Positions 1 to 8,522 of a stretch of DNA of 64,000 nucleotides are shown in pieces. This DNA comes from Allobosea sp. 117 (GTDB lineage: Bacteria; Pseudomonadota; Alphaproteobacteria; Rhizobiales; Xanthobacteraceae): positions 1-64,000 of the forward strand of contig NZ_JNLC01000014.1 of the NCBI RefSeq assembly GCF_000702305.1, read 5' to 3'. The position numbers and the translations under genes are program-made. The notes under the pieces were generated by a model, which was not told the DNA's origin, ran no database searches, and worked only from the letters and a program-made list of their open reading frames with translations. How positions within the stretch are numbered: the first letter of the stretch is position 1; each line of letters starts with the position of its first letter.

Positions 1-1
1 G

Positions 2-340
2 ACGCTGGAGGACATCCCGTTCCGCACCGGCGGACCGGCACGCTACGTCTCGATCCGCGAGACCGGCGGACGGCTCGGCCTGATCACGCCGCTGACGCAT
101 AATTTCTGCGAGGGCTGCAACCGCGTGCGCGTCACCTGCACCGGCACGCTCTATATGTGCCTCGGCCAGGACGACGCGGCCGATCTGCGCAAGCCGCTGC
201 GCGCCTCCGAGAGCGACGAGCTGCTGCATGCCGCGCTGGACGAGGCGATCTTCCGCAAGCCCAAGGGCCACGACTTCGTCTATGACCGTCGCGGCCAGGC
301 GCCGGCGGTGCGCCGTCACATGAGCGTCACCGGCGGCTGA
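2..340 (+). CDS. moaA: GTP 3',8-cyclase MoaA, C-terminal part (5' end outside window)
   Basis: Only the last 112 residues are present. They hold the C-terminal [4Fe-4S] motif of MoaA: Cys at fragment residues 36, 39 and 53, spaced C-x2-C-x13-C, with the interleaved NRVRVT arginines that contact GTP in this family. The chain ends in the Gly-Gly tail required in MoaA. The enzyme is a radical-SAM protein that rearranges GTP in the first step of molybdopterin synthesis in the cytoplasm. The cofactor could serve the IorAB-type hydroxylase at 14.9-17.6 kb, but that link is inference. The N-terminal radical-SAM cluster lies upstream of the window. Confidence 0.95.
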   Translation, partial: TLEDIPFRTGGPARYVSIRETGGRLGLITPLTHNFCEGCNRVRVTCTGTLYMCLGQDDAADLRKPLRASESDELLHAALDEAIFRKPKGHDFVYDRRGQAPAVRRHMSVTGG

Positions 341-383
341 CAGCGTCCTGATCTCCGCATGACTGGGTTGCCGCGCCGCCCCT

Positions 384-398
384 TGCTGCATTGCAGCA
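384..398. promoter_or_regulatory. Perfect 7-bp inverted repeat, PhaR-box-like (CTGC-N3-GCAG)
   Basis: TGCTGCA-T-TGCAGCA is a perfect palindrome with one central base. Its core CTGC-ATT-GCAG fits the CTGC-N3-GCAG site reported for PhaR regulators of polyhydroxyalkanoate metabolism in alphaproteobacteria. It lies 55 bases upstream of the MFS gene start, in the 112-base gap after moaA. No PHA gene is in view, so the identity of the binding protein is a guess. The palindrome itself is certain. Confidence 0.45.
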
Positions 399-452
399 TG
401 AGGCGTAGGTAGAATCCCCGACTCAACATCCACCGCTTTCCGGGACGTTGCC

Positions 453-1652
453 ATGCAGCTTCCGCTGATCGCCCTTGCCATGGCGTCCTTCGGCATCGGC
501 ACCACCGAATTCGTCATCATGGGCCTGCTGCCGGAGGTGGCGGCGGACCTTAACGTGTCGATCCCGGCCGCCGGCCTTCTGGTCACCGGCTATGCGCTGG
601 GCGTGGTGATCGGCGCGCCGATCGTCGCCATCATCACCAATTCGCTGCCGCGCAAGGCGACGCTGATCGGGCTCGCCAGCGTGTTCGTGCTCGGCAATTT
701 CCTGTGCGCGGTGGCCCCGGACTACTGGACGCTGATGGGCGCGCGGGTGGTCACCGCCTTCTGCCACGGCGCCTTCTTCGGCATCGGCGCGGTGGTGGCG
801 GCCAATCTCGTGCCGCCGAACCAGCGGGCGAGCGCGATCGCGCTGATGTTCGCCGGGCTCACCCTCGCCAATGTGCTCGGCGTGCCGCTCGGCACCGCGC
901 TCGGCCAGGCGATGGGCTGGCGCGCGACCTTCTGGGCGGTGGTGCTGATCGGCATCGCGGCGGTCGCGGGCATCGCGCTGTGGGTGCCGAAGGCGATCCC
1001 GCACGAGGGCGGCAACATCGTCAGCGAATTCGCGGTGCTGAAGCGCCCGCAGGTGCTGCTCGCCATGGGCATGAGCGTGCTCGCCTCCGCGAGCCTGTTC
1101 ACCGTCTTCACCTATATCGCGCCGCTGCTGCGCGACGTGACCGGCCTTACCCCGCACAGCGTGACCTATGTGCTGCTGCTGTTCGGCGTCGGTATCACGG
1201 TCGGCAACTTCCTCGGCGGGCGGCTGGCCGACTGGCGGCTGATGCCCTCGCTGATGGCCATTTTCACCGGGCTCGCCGCGATCCTGGTCTCGCTGGTGTT
1301 CGCCAGCCCGTTCGCGACGATGATGGTCACCCTCGTCTTCGTCTGGGGCATCCTGGTCTTCGCCGTGGTGGCGCCGATCCAGATGCGGGTGGTCGACAGC
1401 GCGGTCGGCGCGCCGAACCTCGCCTCGACGCTCAACCAGGGCGCCTTCAATCTCGGCAACGCCTCCGGCGCCTGGATCGGCGGCGCGGTGCTGACCCTCG
1501 GCATCGGCTATGCGGAGCTGCCCTGGGTCAGCGCGGCGCTGGCGGTCGGCGCGCTCGGCCTGTGCGTCGCCTCGCAGGCGCTGGAGCGGCGCAACGGCGC
1601 GCTTGTCGACGAACCGGACGGCGAAGCGGCCACCGCCTGCGAGAATTGCTGA
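453..1652 (+). CDS. MFS efflux transporter, DHA1 family
   Basis: A 399-residue polytopic inner-membrane protein with the usual DHA1 length and about 12 predicted hydrophobic helices. The N-terminus carries GIGTTEFVIMGLLP, typical of the AraJ/YdhP-type sugar or drug efflux branch. A loop 2-3 segment around residues 66-72 (LPRK) occupies the position of MFS motif A. It is paralogous to the MFS protein at 58.1 kb, with the same GTTEFVI signature and matching RASAIALMF and WRATFWAV segments. Such proteins export small solutes by proton antiport, and the substrate cannot be read from sequence. It is a single gene preceded by a palindrome at 384-398. Confidence 0.85.
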   Translation: MQLPLIALAMASFGIGTTEFVIMGLLPEVAADLNVSIPAAGLLVTGYALGVVIGAPIVAIITNSLPRKATLIGLASVFVLGNFLCAVAPDYWTLMGARVVTAFCHGAFFGIGAVVAANLVPPNQRASAIALMFAGLTLANVLGVPLGTALGQAMGWRATFWAVVLIGIAAVAGIALWVPKAIPHEGGNIVSEFAVLKRPQVLLAMGMSVLASASLFTVFTYIAPLLRDVTGLTPHSVTYVLLLFGVGITVGNFLGGRLADWRLMPSLMAIFTGLAAILVSLVFASPFATMMVTLVFVWGILVFAVVAPIQMRVVDSAVGAPNLASTLNQGAFNLGNASGAWIGGAVLTLGIGYAELPWVSAALAVGALGLCVASQALERRNGALVDEPDGEAATACENC

Positions 1653-1707
1653 CAACGCGCGGCTGACCCGCGCAGATTGTTCGGGCACCCATGGTGCAAA
1701 TCAGCTA

Positions 1708-1739
1708 GAAGGACGCGGTCCGAACCCCTCGCGTCCTTC
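1708..1739 (+). promoter_or_regulatory. Leader hairpin abutting the DMT transporter start codon
   Basis: GAAGGACGCG (1708-1717) and CGCGTCCTTC (1730-1739) form a perfect 10-bp stem with a 12-base loop. It ends two bases before the ATG at 1742. The only Shine-Dalgarno-like string nearby (AAGGA) is inside the left arm, so the hairpin may act as a terminator for the MFS gene or as a translational control element. Confidence 0.5.
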
Positions 1740-1741
1740 CC

Positions 1742-2641
1742 ATGCACGACGTTTCAGCCAATCGCCGCGGCATCCTGCTGATGGTCGCCGGCACCGCCGT
1801 CTTCGCGGCCAACGACGCCAGCTCCAAGCTCGCCTCCGCCTACATGCCGGTCTCCGAATTCATGGCGGTGCGCGGCTTCTGCGCGGCGCTGATCCTGGCC
1901 GTCATCCTCGGCCTGCGCGGCGAATTGCACGGCATGCGCCATGTGGTGGACCGGCTGGTGCTCACCCGCGCCGGAACCGAGGCGGTGAGCGCTTTCTTCT
2001 ACATCACCGCGCTGAGCATGATCGGCCTCGCCGACGCCTCCTCGATCATGCAGGTGGCGCCGCTGGTGACGCTGGCGGCGGCCGCACTGCTGATGGGGCA
2101 GCGTATCGGCTGGCGGCGCTGGATGGCGGTGGCGACCGGATTCCTCGGTGTGCTGCTGGTGATCAAGCCGGGCCCCGGCACCTTCCAGGCGGCGGCGCTG
2201 CTGCCGCTCGGCTGCGCCTTCCTCATCTCGTTCCGCGACTTCACCACCGGGCGGATCGCGGCGCATGTGCCCACCCTGGTGGTGGCGACCGCGACTGCTT
2301 TGTTCGGCATGCTGGTCGGGCTGCTCGGCAGCGACTTCCATAGCTGGCGCGCGCTCGGCGTCGAGGCGATCGCGATCACCCTGTTCGGGGCGGCGACGCT
2401 GGTCTGCGGCCACATGCTGGTGATCTCGGCGTTCCGCAGCGCCGACCCGACCGTGGTGGCGCCGTTCCGCTACGCCAACGTGCCCTTCGCGGTCACCTAT
2501 GGCGCGCTGATCTTCGGCATGCGCCCGGACGTGATCGCCATCGCCGGCATGACGCTGATCGTCGCCGCCGGCATCTACACGCTGCGCTCGCAGACCCGCG
2601 CCGCCCGCCGCACCGAGCCGAGCCTCGAGCCGGCGGAGTGA
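1742..2641 (+). CDS. EamA/DMT-superfamily transporter
   Basis: A 299-residue membrane protein composed of two EamA repeats of about five helices each, the usual drug/metabolite transporter layout (RhaT/YdcZ-type length). The first repeat runs roughly from residue 8 to 140 and contains the conserved AANDASSKLAS stretch. The second runs from about 150 to 285, with a PFRYANVPFAVTYG segment. These carriers usually export amino acids, purines or similar metabolites, and the substrate is not predictable here. Translation starts at an ATG with no clear ribosome binding site, immediately after a hairpin. The gene converges on the TRAP binding-protein gene, sharing a palindromic 3' end. Confidence 0.85.
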   Translation: MHDVSANRRGILLMVAGTAVFAANDASSKLASAYMPVSEFMAVRGFCAALILAVILGLRGELHGMRHVVDRLVLTRAGTEAVSAFFYITALSMIGLADASSIMQVAPLVTLAAAALLMGQRIGWRRWMAVATGFLGVLLVIKPGPGTFQAAALLPLGCAFLISFRDFTTGRIAAHVPTLVVATATALFGMLVGLLGSDFHSWRALGVEAIAITLFGAATLVCGHMLVISAFRSADPTVVAPFRYANVPFAVTYGALIFGMRPDVIAIAGMTLIVAAGIYTLRSQTRAARRTEPSLEPAE

Positions 2642-2658
2642 GGGCGGTCCGCCCTCAC
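2638..2658. terminator. Bidirectional palindrome containing both stop codons of two convergent genes
   Basis: GTGAGGGCGG (2638-2647), one central T, and CCGCCCTCAC (2649-2658) form a perfect 10-bp palindrome. The TGA of the DMT gene (2639-2641) lies in one arm, and the TGA of the facing TRAP gene (2655-2657, complement) lies in the other. There is no T-tract, so its efficiency as an intrinsic terminator is uncertain. Confidence 0.6.
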
Positions 2659-3755
2659 CCCCGCGTGCGGGCGCGGATCATGTAGCCGTCATAGGGATAT
2701 TCGCCGACCTGCCACCAGAGGTACTCCTCGTTGCGGAAGGCGAGCATCGATTCGTAGATCGTTTTGAAGTCGGCGTTCTTGGCCGCGATCTCGCCGAGCA
2801 GCTCGGACGTGGTCTTGTAGGCGGCGTCCATCACCGAGGCCGGGAAGGCGCGGAGCTGCGCGCCCGCCGCCACCAGACGGCGCAGCGCGGCGGGGTTGCG
2901 GGCGTCGTATTTCGCCAGCATGTCGGCATTGGCATAGGCGCTGGCGGCGGTGAACACCGCCTGATAGGCCTTGGGCAGCGCGTCCCACGCCTTGAGCCCG
3001 ACGACGAAATGGATGGTCGGGCCACCCTCCCACCAGCCGGGATAATAGTAATAGGGCGCGACGCGATAGAAGCCGAGCTTCTCGTCGTCATAGGGGCCGA
3101 CAAACTCGGCGGCGTCGATGGTGCCCTTCTCCAGCGCCGGATAGATGTCGCCGCCGGCGATGTTCTGCGGCACGAGGCCGTGGCGGGCCAGCACCTGACC
3201 GGCCAGCCCCGGCAGGCGCATCTTGAGCCCGCTGATGTCGGCGATGTCCTTGATCTCCTTGCGGAACCAGCCTCCCATCTGGGCGCCGGTATTGCCGCCG
3301 GCAAAGCCGATGACGCCGTATTTGGCGAGGAAGGCGTTCTGCAGGTCGAGACCGCCGCCATGGTAGAGCCACGCGGTCTGCTGGCGGGCGTTCAGCCCGA
3401 AGGGCAGCGTGGTGAAGGGCGCGAAGGCCGGGTCCTTGCCGATGTAGTAGTAGAGCGCCGTCTGCGCCGCCTCGACGGTGCCGTTCTGCACCGCGTCGAA
3501 GGCCTGCAGGCCGGGCACGAGCTCGCCGGGGGAGAACACCTCGACGTTGAAGCGCCCGTCGGTCGCCTCGCGCACATATTTCGAGAGCACGCCGCTGGTG
3601 CCGAAGATGGTGTCGAGCGACTTCGGATAGCTCGAGGTCAGGCGCCAGCGGATCTCCGGCGCGCTCTGGGCGATGGCGGGGGCGGCAAGGCCGGCGGTGG
3701 CGGCGGTGAGCGTGGCGCCGCGCAGCAGCGAGCGGCGTCCGAGCGTGGTCGTCAT
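2655..3755 (-). CDS. TRAP transporter periplasmic binding protein, TakP-like (copy 1)
   Basis: A 366-residue DctP-family protein whose architecture follows TakP, the Rhodobacter alpha-keto-acid binder. It has a Tat-like leader (GRRSLLRG near residues 6-13, then an AQ-S cleavage region), a SSYPKSLDTIFG start of the mature domain, the [11 protein letters not shown] segment, the conserved LKMR arginine and [14 protein letters not shown] 3755 is chosen over GTG 3770 because GAGGAAA precedes it at good spacing. It differs from copies 2 and 3 at two binding-site strings: RLPGLAG instead of RIGGIAG, and AEFVGP instead of EWVGP. The ligand is therefore probably a carboxylate but not the same one. No DctQ or DctM gene is adjacent. 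Confidence 0.88.
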   Translation of the reverse strand: MTTTLGRRSLLRGATLTAATAGLAAPAIAQSAPEIRWRLTSSYPKSLDTIFGTSGVLSKYVREATDGRFNVEVFSPGELVPGLQAFDAVQNGTVEAAQTALYYYIGKDPAFAPFTTLPFGLNARQQTAWLYHGGGLDLQNAFLAKYGVIGFAGGNTGAQMGGWFRKEIKDIADISGLKMRLPGLAGQVLARHGLVPQNIAGGDIYPALEKGTIDAAEFVGPYDDEKLGFYRVAPYYYYPGWWEGGPTIHFVVGLKAWDALPKAYQAVFTAASAYANADMLAKYDARNPAALRRLVAAGAQLRAFPASVMDAAYKTTSELLGEIAAKNADFKTIYESMLAFRNEEYLWWQVGEYPYDGYMIRARTRG

Positions 3756-3778
3756 GGGCTGTTTCCTCACTGTCCGTC

Positions 3779-4864
3779 TTAACCGCGACTGCGGGCGCGG
3801 ATCATGTAGCCGTCATAGGGATATTCGCCGACCTGCCACCAGAGGTATTCCTCGTTGCGGAAGGCGATCAGCGCCTCGGTGATCTTGCGGAAGCTCTCCG
3901 AGCGGGCGCCGAGCTCGGCATAGAGCTCGTTGGTCGCCGTATAGGCCGCGTCGAGGAAGCTCTGCGGGAAGGTCTTGAGCTGGGCGCCGGCGCCGACGAG
4001 GCGGCGCAGCGCGGCCGGATTGAAGGCGTCGTATTTCGCCAGCATGTCGGCATTGGCATAGGCGCAGGCGGCTTCGAAGATCGCCTGATAGGACTTCGGC
4101 AGCTCGTTCCACTTCGCCTGATTGACCACGACATGCATGGTCGGGCCGCCATCCCACCAGCCCGGATAGTAGTAGTAGGGCGCCACCCGCACGAAGCCGA
4201 GCTTCTCGTCGTCATAGGGGCCGACCCATTCGCAGGCGTCGATGGTGCCCTTCTCCAGCGCCGCATAGACGTCGCCCGGAGCGATCTGCTGCGGCACCAC
4301 GCCGAGCTTGGCCACCACCTGCCCGGCAATGCCGCCGATGCGGAACTTCAGCCCGCGGAAATCCGACAGCTCCTTGATCTCCTTGCGGAACCAGCCGCCC
4401 ATCTGGGTGCCGGTATTGCCGCCGAGGAAGCCGACGACGCCGTATTTCGCCAGGAACTCGTCCTGCAGCTCACGCCCGCCGCCATGGTAGAACCAGGCGT
4501 TCTGCTGGCGCGCGTTCAGCCCGAAGGGCATGGCGGTGAAGCAGGCGAAGGCGGGGTCCTTGCCGAGATTGTAGTAGAGCGGGGTCTGCGCCGCCTCCAC
4601 CGTGCCGTTCTGCACCGCGTCGAAGGCCTGCAGGCCCGGCACGATCTCGCCGGCGGCGAAGCTCTGGATGGTGAAGCGCCCGTCGGTCGCCTCGCTCACA
4701 TATTTCGCCACAAGCTCGTTGGCGCCGAAGATGGCGTCGAGCACCTTCGGCACGCTGGCGGTGAGGCGCCATTTCACGGGCGGGGCGGACTGGGCGACAG
4801 CCGGTGCCGCCACCGTGGTCGCGGCAAGCCCGGCGCCGGCGGCGAGGAGATCACGACGCTTCAT
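3779..4864 (-). CDS. TRAP transporter periplasmic binding protein, TakP-like (copy 2)
   Basis: A 361-residue DctP-family binding protein, clearly a tandem paralogue of its neighbours. It shares the NTGTQMGGWFRKEIK stretch, the LKFR arginine, [13 protein letters not shown], the PYYYYPGWWDGGP loop and a nearly identical C-terminus ending in IRARSRG. The start is set at ATG 4864, which begins a twin-arginine leader (MKRRDLLAAGAG). A longer frame to 4921 exists but lacks a leader. EWVG matches the TakP residues described as part of the metal/carboxylate site (from memory of that structure). It lies 23 bases upstream of copy 1, so the two are probably co-transcribed. Transport would need a remote DctQM. 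Confidence 0.88.
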   Translation of the reverse strand: MKRRDLLAAGAGLAATTVAAPAVAQSAPPVKWRLTASVPKVLDAIFGANELVAKYVSEATDGRFTIQSFAAGEIVPGLQAFDAVQNGTVEAAQTPLYYNLGKDPAFACFTAMPFGLNARQQNAWFYHGGGRELQDEFLAKYGVVGFLGGNTGTQMGGWFRKEIKELSDFRGLKFRIGGIAGQVVAKLGVVPQQIAPGDVYAALEKGTIDACEWVGPYDDEKLGFVRVAPYYYYPGWWDGGPTMHVVVNQAKWNELPKSYQAIFEAACAYANADMLAKYDAFNPAALRRLVGAGAQLKTFPQSFLDAAYTATNELYAELGARSESFRKITEALIAFRNEEYLWWQVGEYPYDGYMIRARSRG

Positions 4865-4943
4865 CGGAGGGATCCTGCGTTTGCGGGCGCGATGTTTGCC
4901 GCAGGACGCGGTGAAGGGCAACCGTGCACGAGCCCGAAAGGAA

Positions 4944-4967
4944 ACGGCCGGGCGATTGCCCGGCCGT
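4944..4967 (-). terminator. Hairpin terminator after TRAP copy 3
   Basis: ACGGCCGGGC, loop GATT, GCCCGGCCGT form a perfect 10-bp stem. On the minus strand it is followed by a pyrimidine-rich TTTCC. It stands between copy 3 (ends 4990) and copy 2 (starts 4864), so transcription of the three paralogues is probably uncoupled at this point. Confidence 0.65.
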
Positions 4968-4989
4968 CATGCCTGCGATCCGTTCGGGC

Positions 4990-6147
<1,158 letters not shown>

Positions 6148-6233
6148 TCAAGCCTTTTAAGTCCTCAAAGAGGTACGCTACGGCTTTCCGCAACGCAACA
6201 GCCGCGGCGTCCGCCTTTTGTCGGACGGACGCG

Positions 6234-7580
6234 TTAGGGCAGGCGCGGCAGCGCCAGCACGAAGCGCGCGCCGCCCCCCTCTCGCTCGCCCACGGTGAGC
6301 TCGCCGCCATAGGACTGCGCGAGCTGGCGGGCGATGGCGAGGCCGAGGCCGGCGCCGCCGTGGCGGCGGTTGCGCGAGGCCTCCAGCCGCCGGAACGGCT
6401 CGAAGATGTGCTCGCGCTCCCCGGGCGGCACGCCGGGGCCGCGATCCTCCACCCGCAGCTCCAGCCGGTCGCCCTGCGCCACCACGCTGACATCGGCGCA
6501 GCCTCCATAGGCGACGGCATTGTCGATGAGGTTGGCGGCGATGCGGGCGACGCCGGCCGCCCCGGCGCTGACCCGGGCCGCTGCCGGCAGCGCGGCGAGA
6601 CGCACCGGCGCGCCGGCGGCGATGCGCGCCTCGCATTCGCGCTCCACCACCCGGCCGAGATCGACCGTCTGGTTCTCGCTGATGCCGAATCCGGCCTTGG
6701 CGAAGAGCAGCGCATCCTCCAGGAGGTCGTTCATGTCCTCGACGTCGCGCTGGCTGCGGTCCCGGATATCGCCCTCGGGCAGCATCTCGATGCGCAGGCG
6801 CAGCCGGGTGAGATAGGTGCGCAAATCGTGCGAGATGGCGCCGAGGATGAAGGTGCGCGCGCGCACCAGCGTGGCGATGCGCCCCTGCATGCGGTTGAAG
6901 GCGCGGGTCAGCGCCCGCACCTCGGAGGCGCCGGTCTCCGGCAGCGACACCGGCTGCGCCTCCTCGCCGAACCGCTCCACCGCCGCGCCGAGGCGGGCCA
7001 GCGGGCGGGTCTCGCGCACCACCGCGACCAGCGCCGCCGCCGCGATGAGGAAGCCGAGCAGGCCGCTCCACAGGCCCGGCGGCAGGCCGAAGACGCGGGC
7101 GGTCAGCTCATCGGTGCTCTCCACCACCAGCCATTGGCCGCCCGTCAGGCCGACGACGAAGCGCGCCGATACCCGCCCGAAGCGGCGGATCATCTCGCCG
7201 GGCAGGATCATCCGCTCGTCGGAGGTGAGCGCGTAGACGGTGATGTCGCGCGGCTTTTCGTCGGCAAGGTAGCTTGCCACCGCCTGCTCGACGATGCCGA
7301 GGCGGGTCGCGTTCGAGGGCAGCGGCGGCGCGGCGTCGACGATGCTGGCGCGCAGGCCGGCGCCGTTGATGGCGCGCAGCACCAGCGCGTGCTGGCCGGG
7401 GTCTGGCTCCTCCAGCAGATGCACCATGGCCGCCACCTGATCCGGCAGCGGCAGCCGGAATCCGGCCTCGGTGTCGCGGTCGCGCTGGATGTAGTTGGCG
7501 GCGATGGCGATGAACTGGACCGCCATCAGGGCGGCCGCCACGATGAGCCCGACGCGCCAGACGAGGCCGAAGCGGCGCAC
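6234..7580 (-). CDS. Sensor histidine kinase, EnvZ-like HAMP-HisKA-HATPase
   Basis: A 448-residue inner-membrane kinase. It has TM1 at about 8-28, a periplasmic sensor at about 30-165, TM2 at about 168-190, and a HAMP region at 190-242. The phospho-acceptor His251 lies in SHDLRTYLTRLRLR, followed by an N-box (NLIDNAVAYG), DRGPGVP and a GAGLGLAIA G-box. The H-box has Tyr where most EnvZ-type kinases have Pro (TPLTR), a position that affects phosphatase activity in that family. The start is GTG 7580, immediately after the regulator's TGA (TGAGTG), indicating translational coupling. It probably phosphorylates the adjacent regulator and may control the three TRAP binding-protein genes downstream. 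Confidence 0.9.
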   Translation of the reverse strand: MRRFGLVWRVGLIVAAALMAVQFIAIAANYIQRDRDTEAGFRLPLPDQVAAMVHLLEEPDPGQHALVLRAINGAGLRASIVDAAPPLPSNATRLGIVEQAVASYLADEKPRDITVYALTSDERMILPGEMIRRFGRVSARFVVGLTGGQWLVVESTDELTARVFGLPPGLWSGLLGFLIAAAALVAVVRETRPLARLGAAVERFGEEAQPVSLPETGASEVRALTRAFNRMQGRIATLVRARTFILGAISHDLRTYLTRLRLRIEMLPEGDIRDRSQRDVEDMNDLLEDALLFAKAGFGISENQTVDLGRVVERECEARIAAGAPVRLAALPAAARVSAGAAGVARIAANLIDNAVAYGGCADVSVVAQGDRLELRVEDRGPGVPPGEREHIFEPFRRLEASRNRRHGGAGLGLAIARQLAQSYGGELTVGEREGGGARFVLALPRLP

Positions 7581-8309
7581 TCAGACCTCCCGCACCTCGG
7601 CGGCGAACAGGTAGCCGCCATTGCGAACGGTGGTGATCAGTGCCTCGCCTCCGGTTTCCACCGCATCGAGCTTACGCCGCAGCCGGCTCACCGTGACGTC
7701 GATGGTGCGGTCGAACGGATCGGCCATGCGCCCGCGCGTCCAGTCGAGCAACTGGTCGCGCGAGAGCACGCGGCGCGGGCGTTCGAGGAAGCAGGCGAGC
7801 AGGTCGAACTCGGCGGAGGTGAGCGGCAGCGGCGCGCCGGCCTCGGTCACGACCGAGCGCGCGTCGAGATCGGCGAGCAGCCCGGCGAAAGCGAGGCGCC
7901 GGCGCGGCGATCCCATCTCGGGCGAGCGCGAGGCGCGCCGCAGGATGGCGCGCAGCCGCGCCAGCAGCTCGCGCGGGTTGAACGGCTTGCCGAGATAGTC
8001 GTCGGCGCCGAGCTCGAGGCCGACGACACGGTCGATCTCGTCGCTCTTGGCGGTCAGCATCAGGATCGGCGTCTCGCTGCGGGCGCGCAGGCGCCGGCAG
8101 ATGGAGAGCCCGTCCTCTCCGGGCAGCATCAGGTCGAGCACGATGATATCGGGCCGGCAGCGGACCAGCGCGCGGTCGAGCGAGGCGCCGTCCTCGGCCA
8201 CCTCGACCTCGAAGCCCTCACGCGACAGGAAGCCGGCGAGCAGGGTCTGGATGTCGAGATCGTCCTCGACGATCAGCACGGTACGGCGGGGCGCGGCTGG
8301 ATCGGACAT
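7581..8309 (-). CDS. OmpR/PhoB-family response regulator
   Basis: A 242-residue two-domain regulator. The receiver domain (about residues 10-125) has the acidic cluster EDD at 15-17, phosphorylation site Asp59 in VLDLMLPGEDG, Thr86 and Lys108 (KPFNPRELLAR). A winged-helix DNA-binding domain occupies about 140-235, with RDQLLDWTRGR and the IDVTVSRLRRKL recognition region. ATG 8309 is chosen over the 28-codon extension to 8393, which reads through likely promoter DNA. It forms an operon with the histidine kinase. A pair of 10-bp direct repeats at 8411-8430, in the divergent promoter region, looks like a binding site for this type of regulator. Confidence 0.93.
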   Translation of the reverse strand: MSDPAAPRRTVLIVEDDLDIQTLLAGFLSREGFEVEVAEDGASLDRALVRCRPDIIVLDLMLPGEDGLSICRRLRARSETPILMLTAKSDEIDRVVGLELGADDYLGKPFNPRELLARLRAILRRASRSPEMGSPRRRLAFAGLLADLDARSVVTEAGAPLPLTSAEFDLLACFLERPRRVLSRDQLLDWTRGRMADPFDRTIDVTVSRLRRKLDAVETGGEALITTVRNGGYLFAAEVREV

Positions 8310-8357
8310 CAATTCGCCTGACGAGGCTAACACCGTGGACAACCTGACGGTGCGGTG

Positions 8358-8376
8358 ATCCCGCACGCTGCGGGAT
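8358..8376. repeat. 8-bp inverted repeat in the response-regulator promoter region
   Basis: ATCCCGCA, spacer CGC, TGCGGGAT is a perfect inverted repeat 49 bases upstream of the response-regulator start. It may be an operator or a leader hairpin. Nothing else identifies its partner. Confidence 0.35.
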
Positions 8377-8410
8377 AGGTCCGCCGGCGGCAATGCTTAA
8401 CGAAGCCGCT

Positions 8411-8430
8411 GTTACAAAACGTTACGAAAC
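8411..8430. promoter_or_regulatory. Tandem 10-bp direct repeat, likely OmpR-family operator
   Basis: GTTACAAAAC is followed directly by GTTACGAAAC, matching at 9 of 10 bases and in helical phase. OmpR/PhoB-type dimers bind such head-to-tail repeats. The site lies in the 213-base gap between the response regulator and the divergent repeat-protein gene, so it could control both. Confidence 0.5.
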
Positions 8431-8522
8431 GGCCCTTCGCTGCAACACGGTAGTAAAGCGGAAAGGTCAAATTGCAATCATGAGTTTGGCGGTCAAGGCC
8501 GATCGCCTCATGGAGACAGCAG

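Noticed and set aside
423..1688. Long antisense Arg/Asp/His-rich frames opposite most genes
   Set aside because: They mirror real genes in a GC-rich genome, have no recognisable domains or ribosome binding sites, and show shadow-type amino-acid composition.
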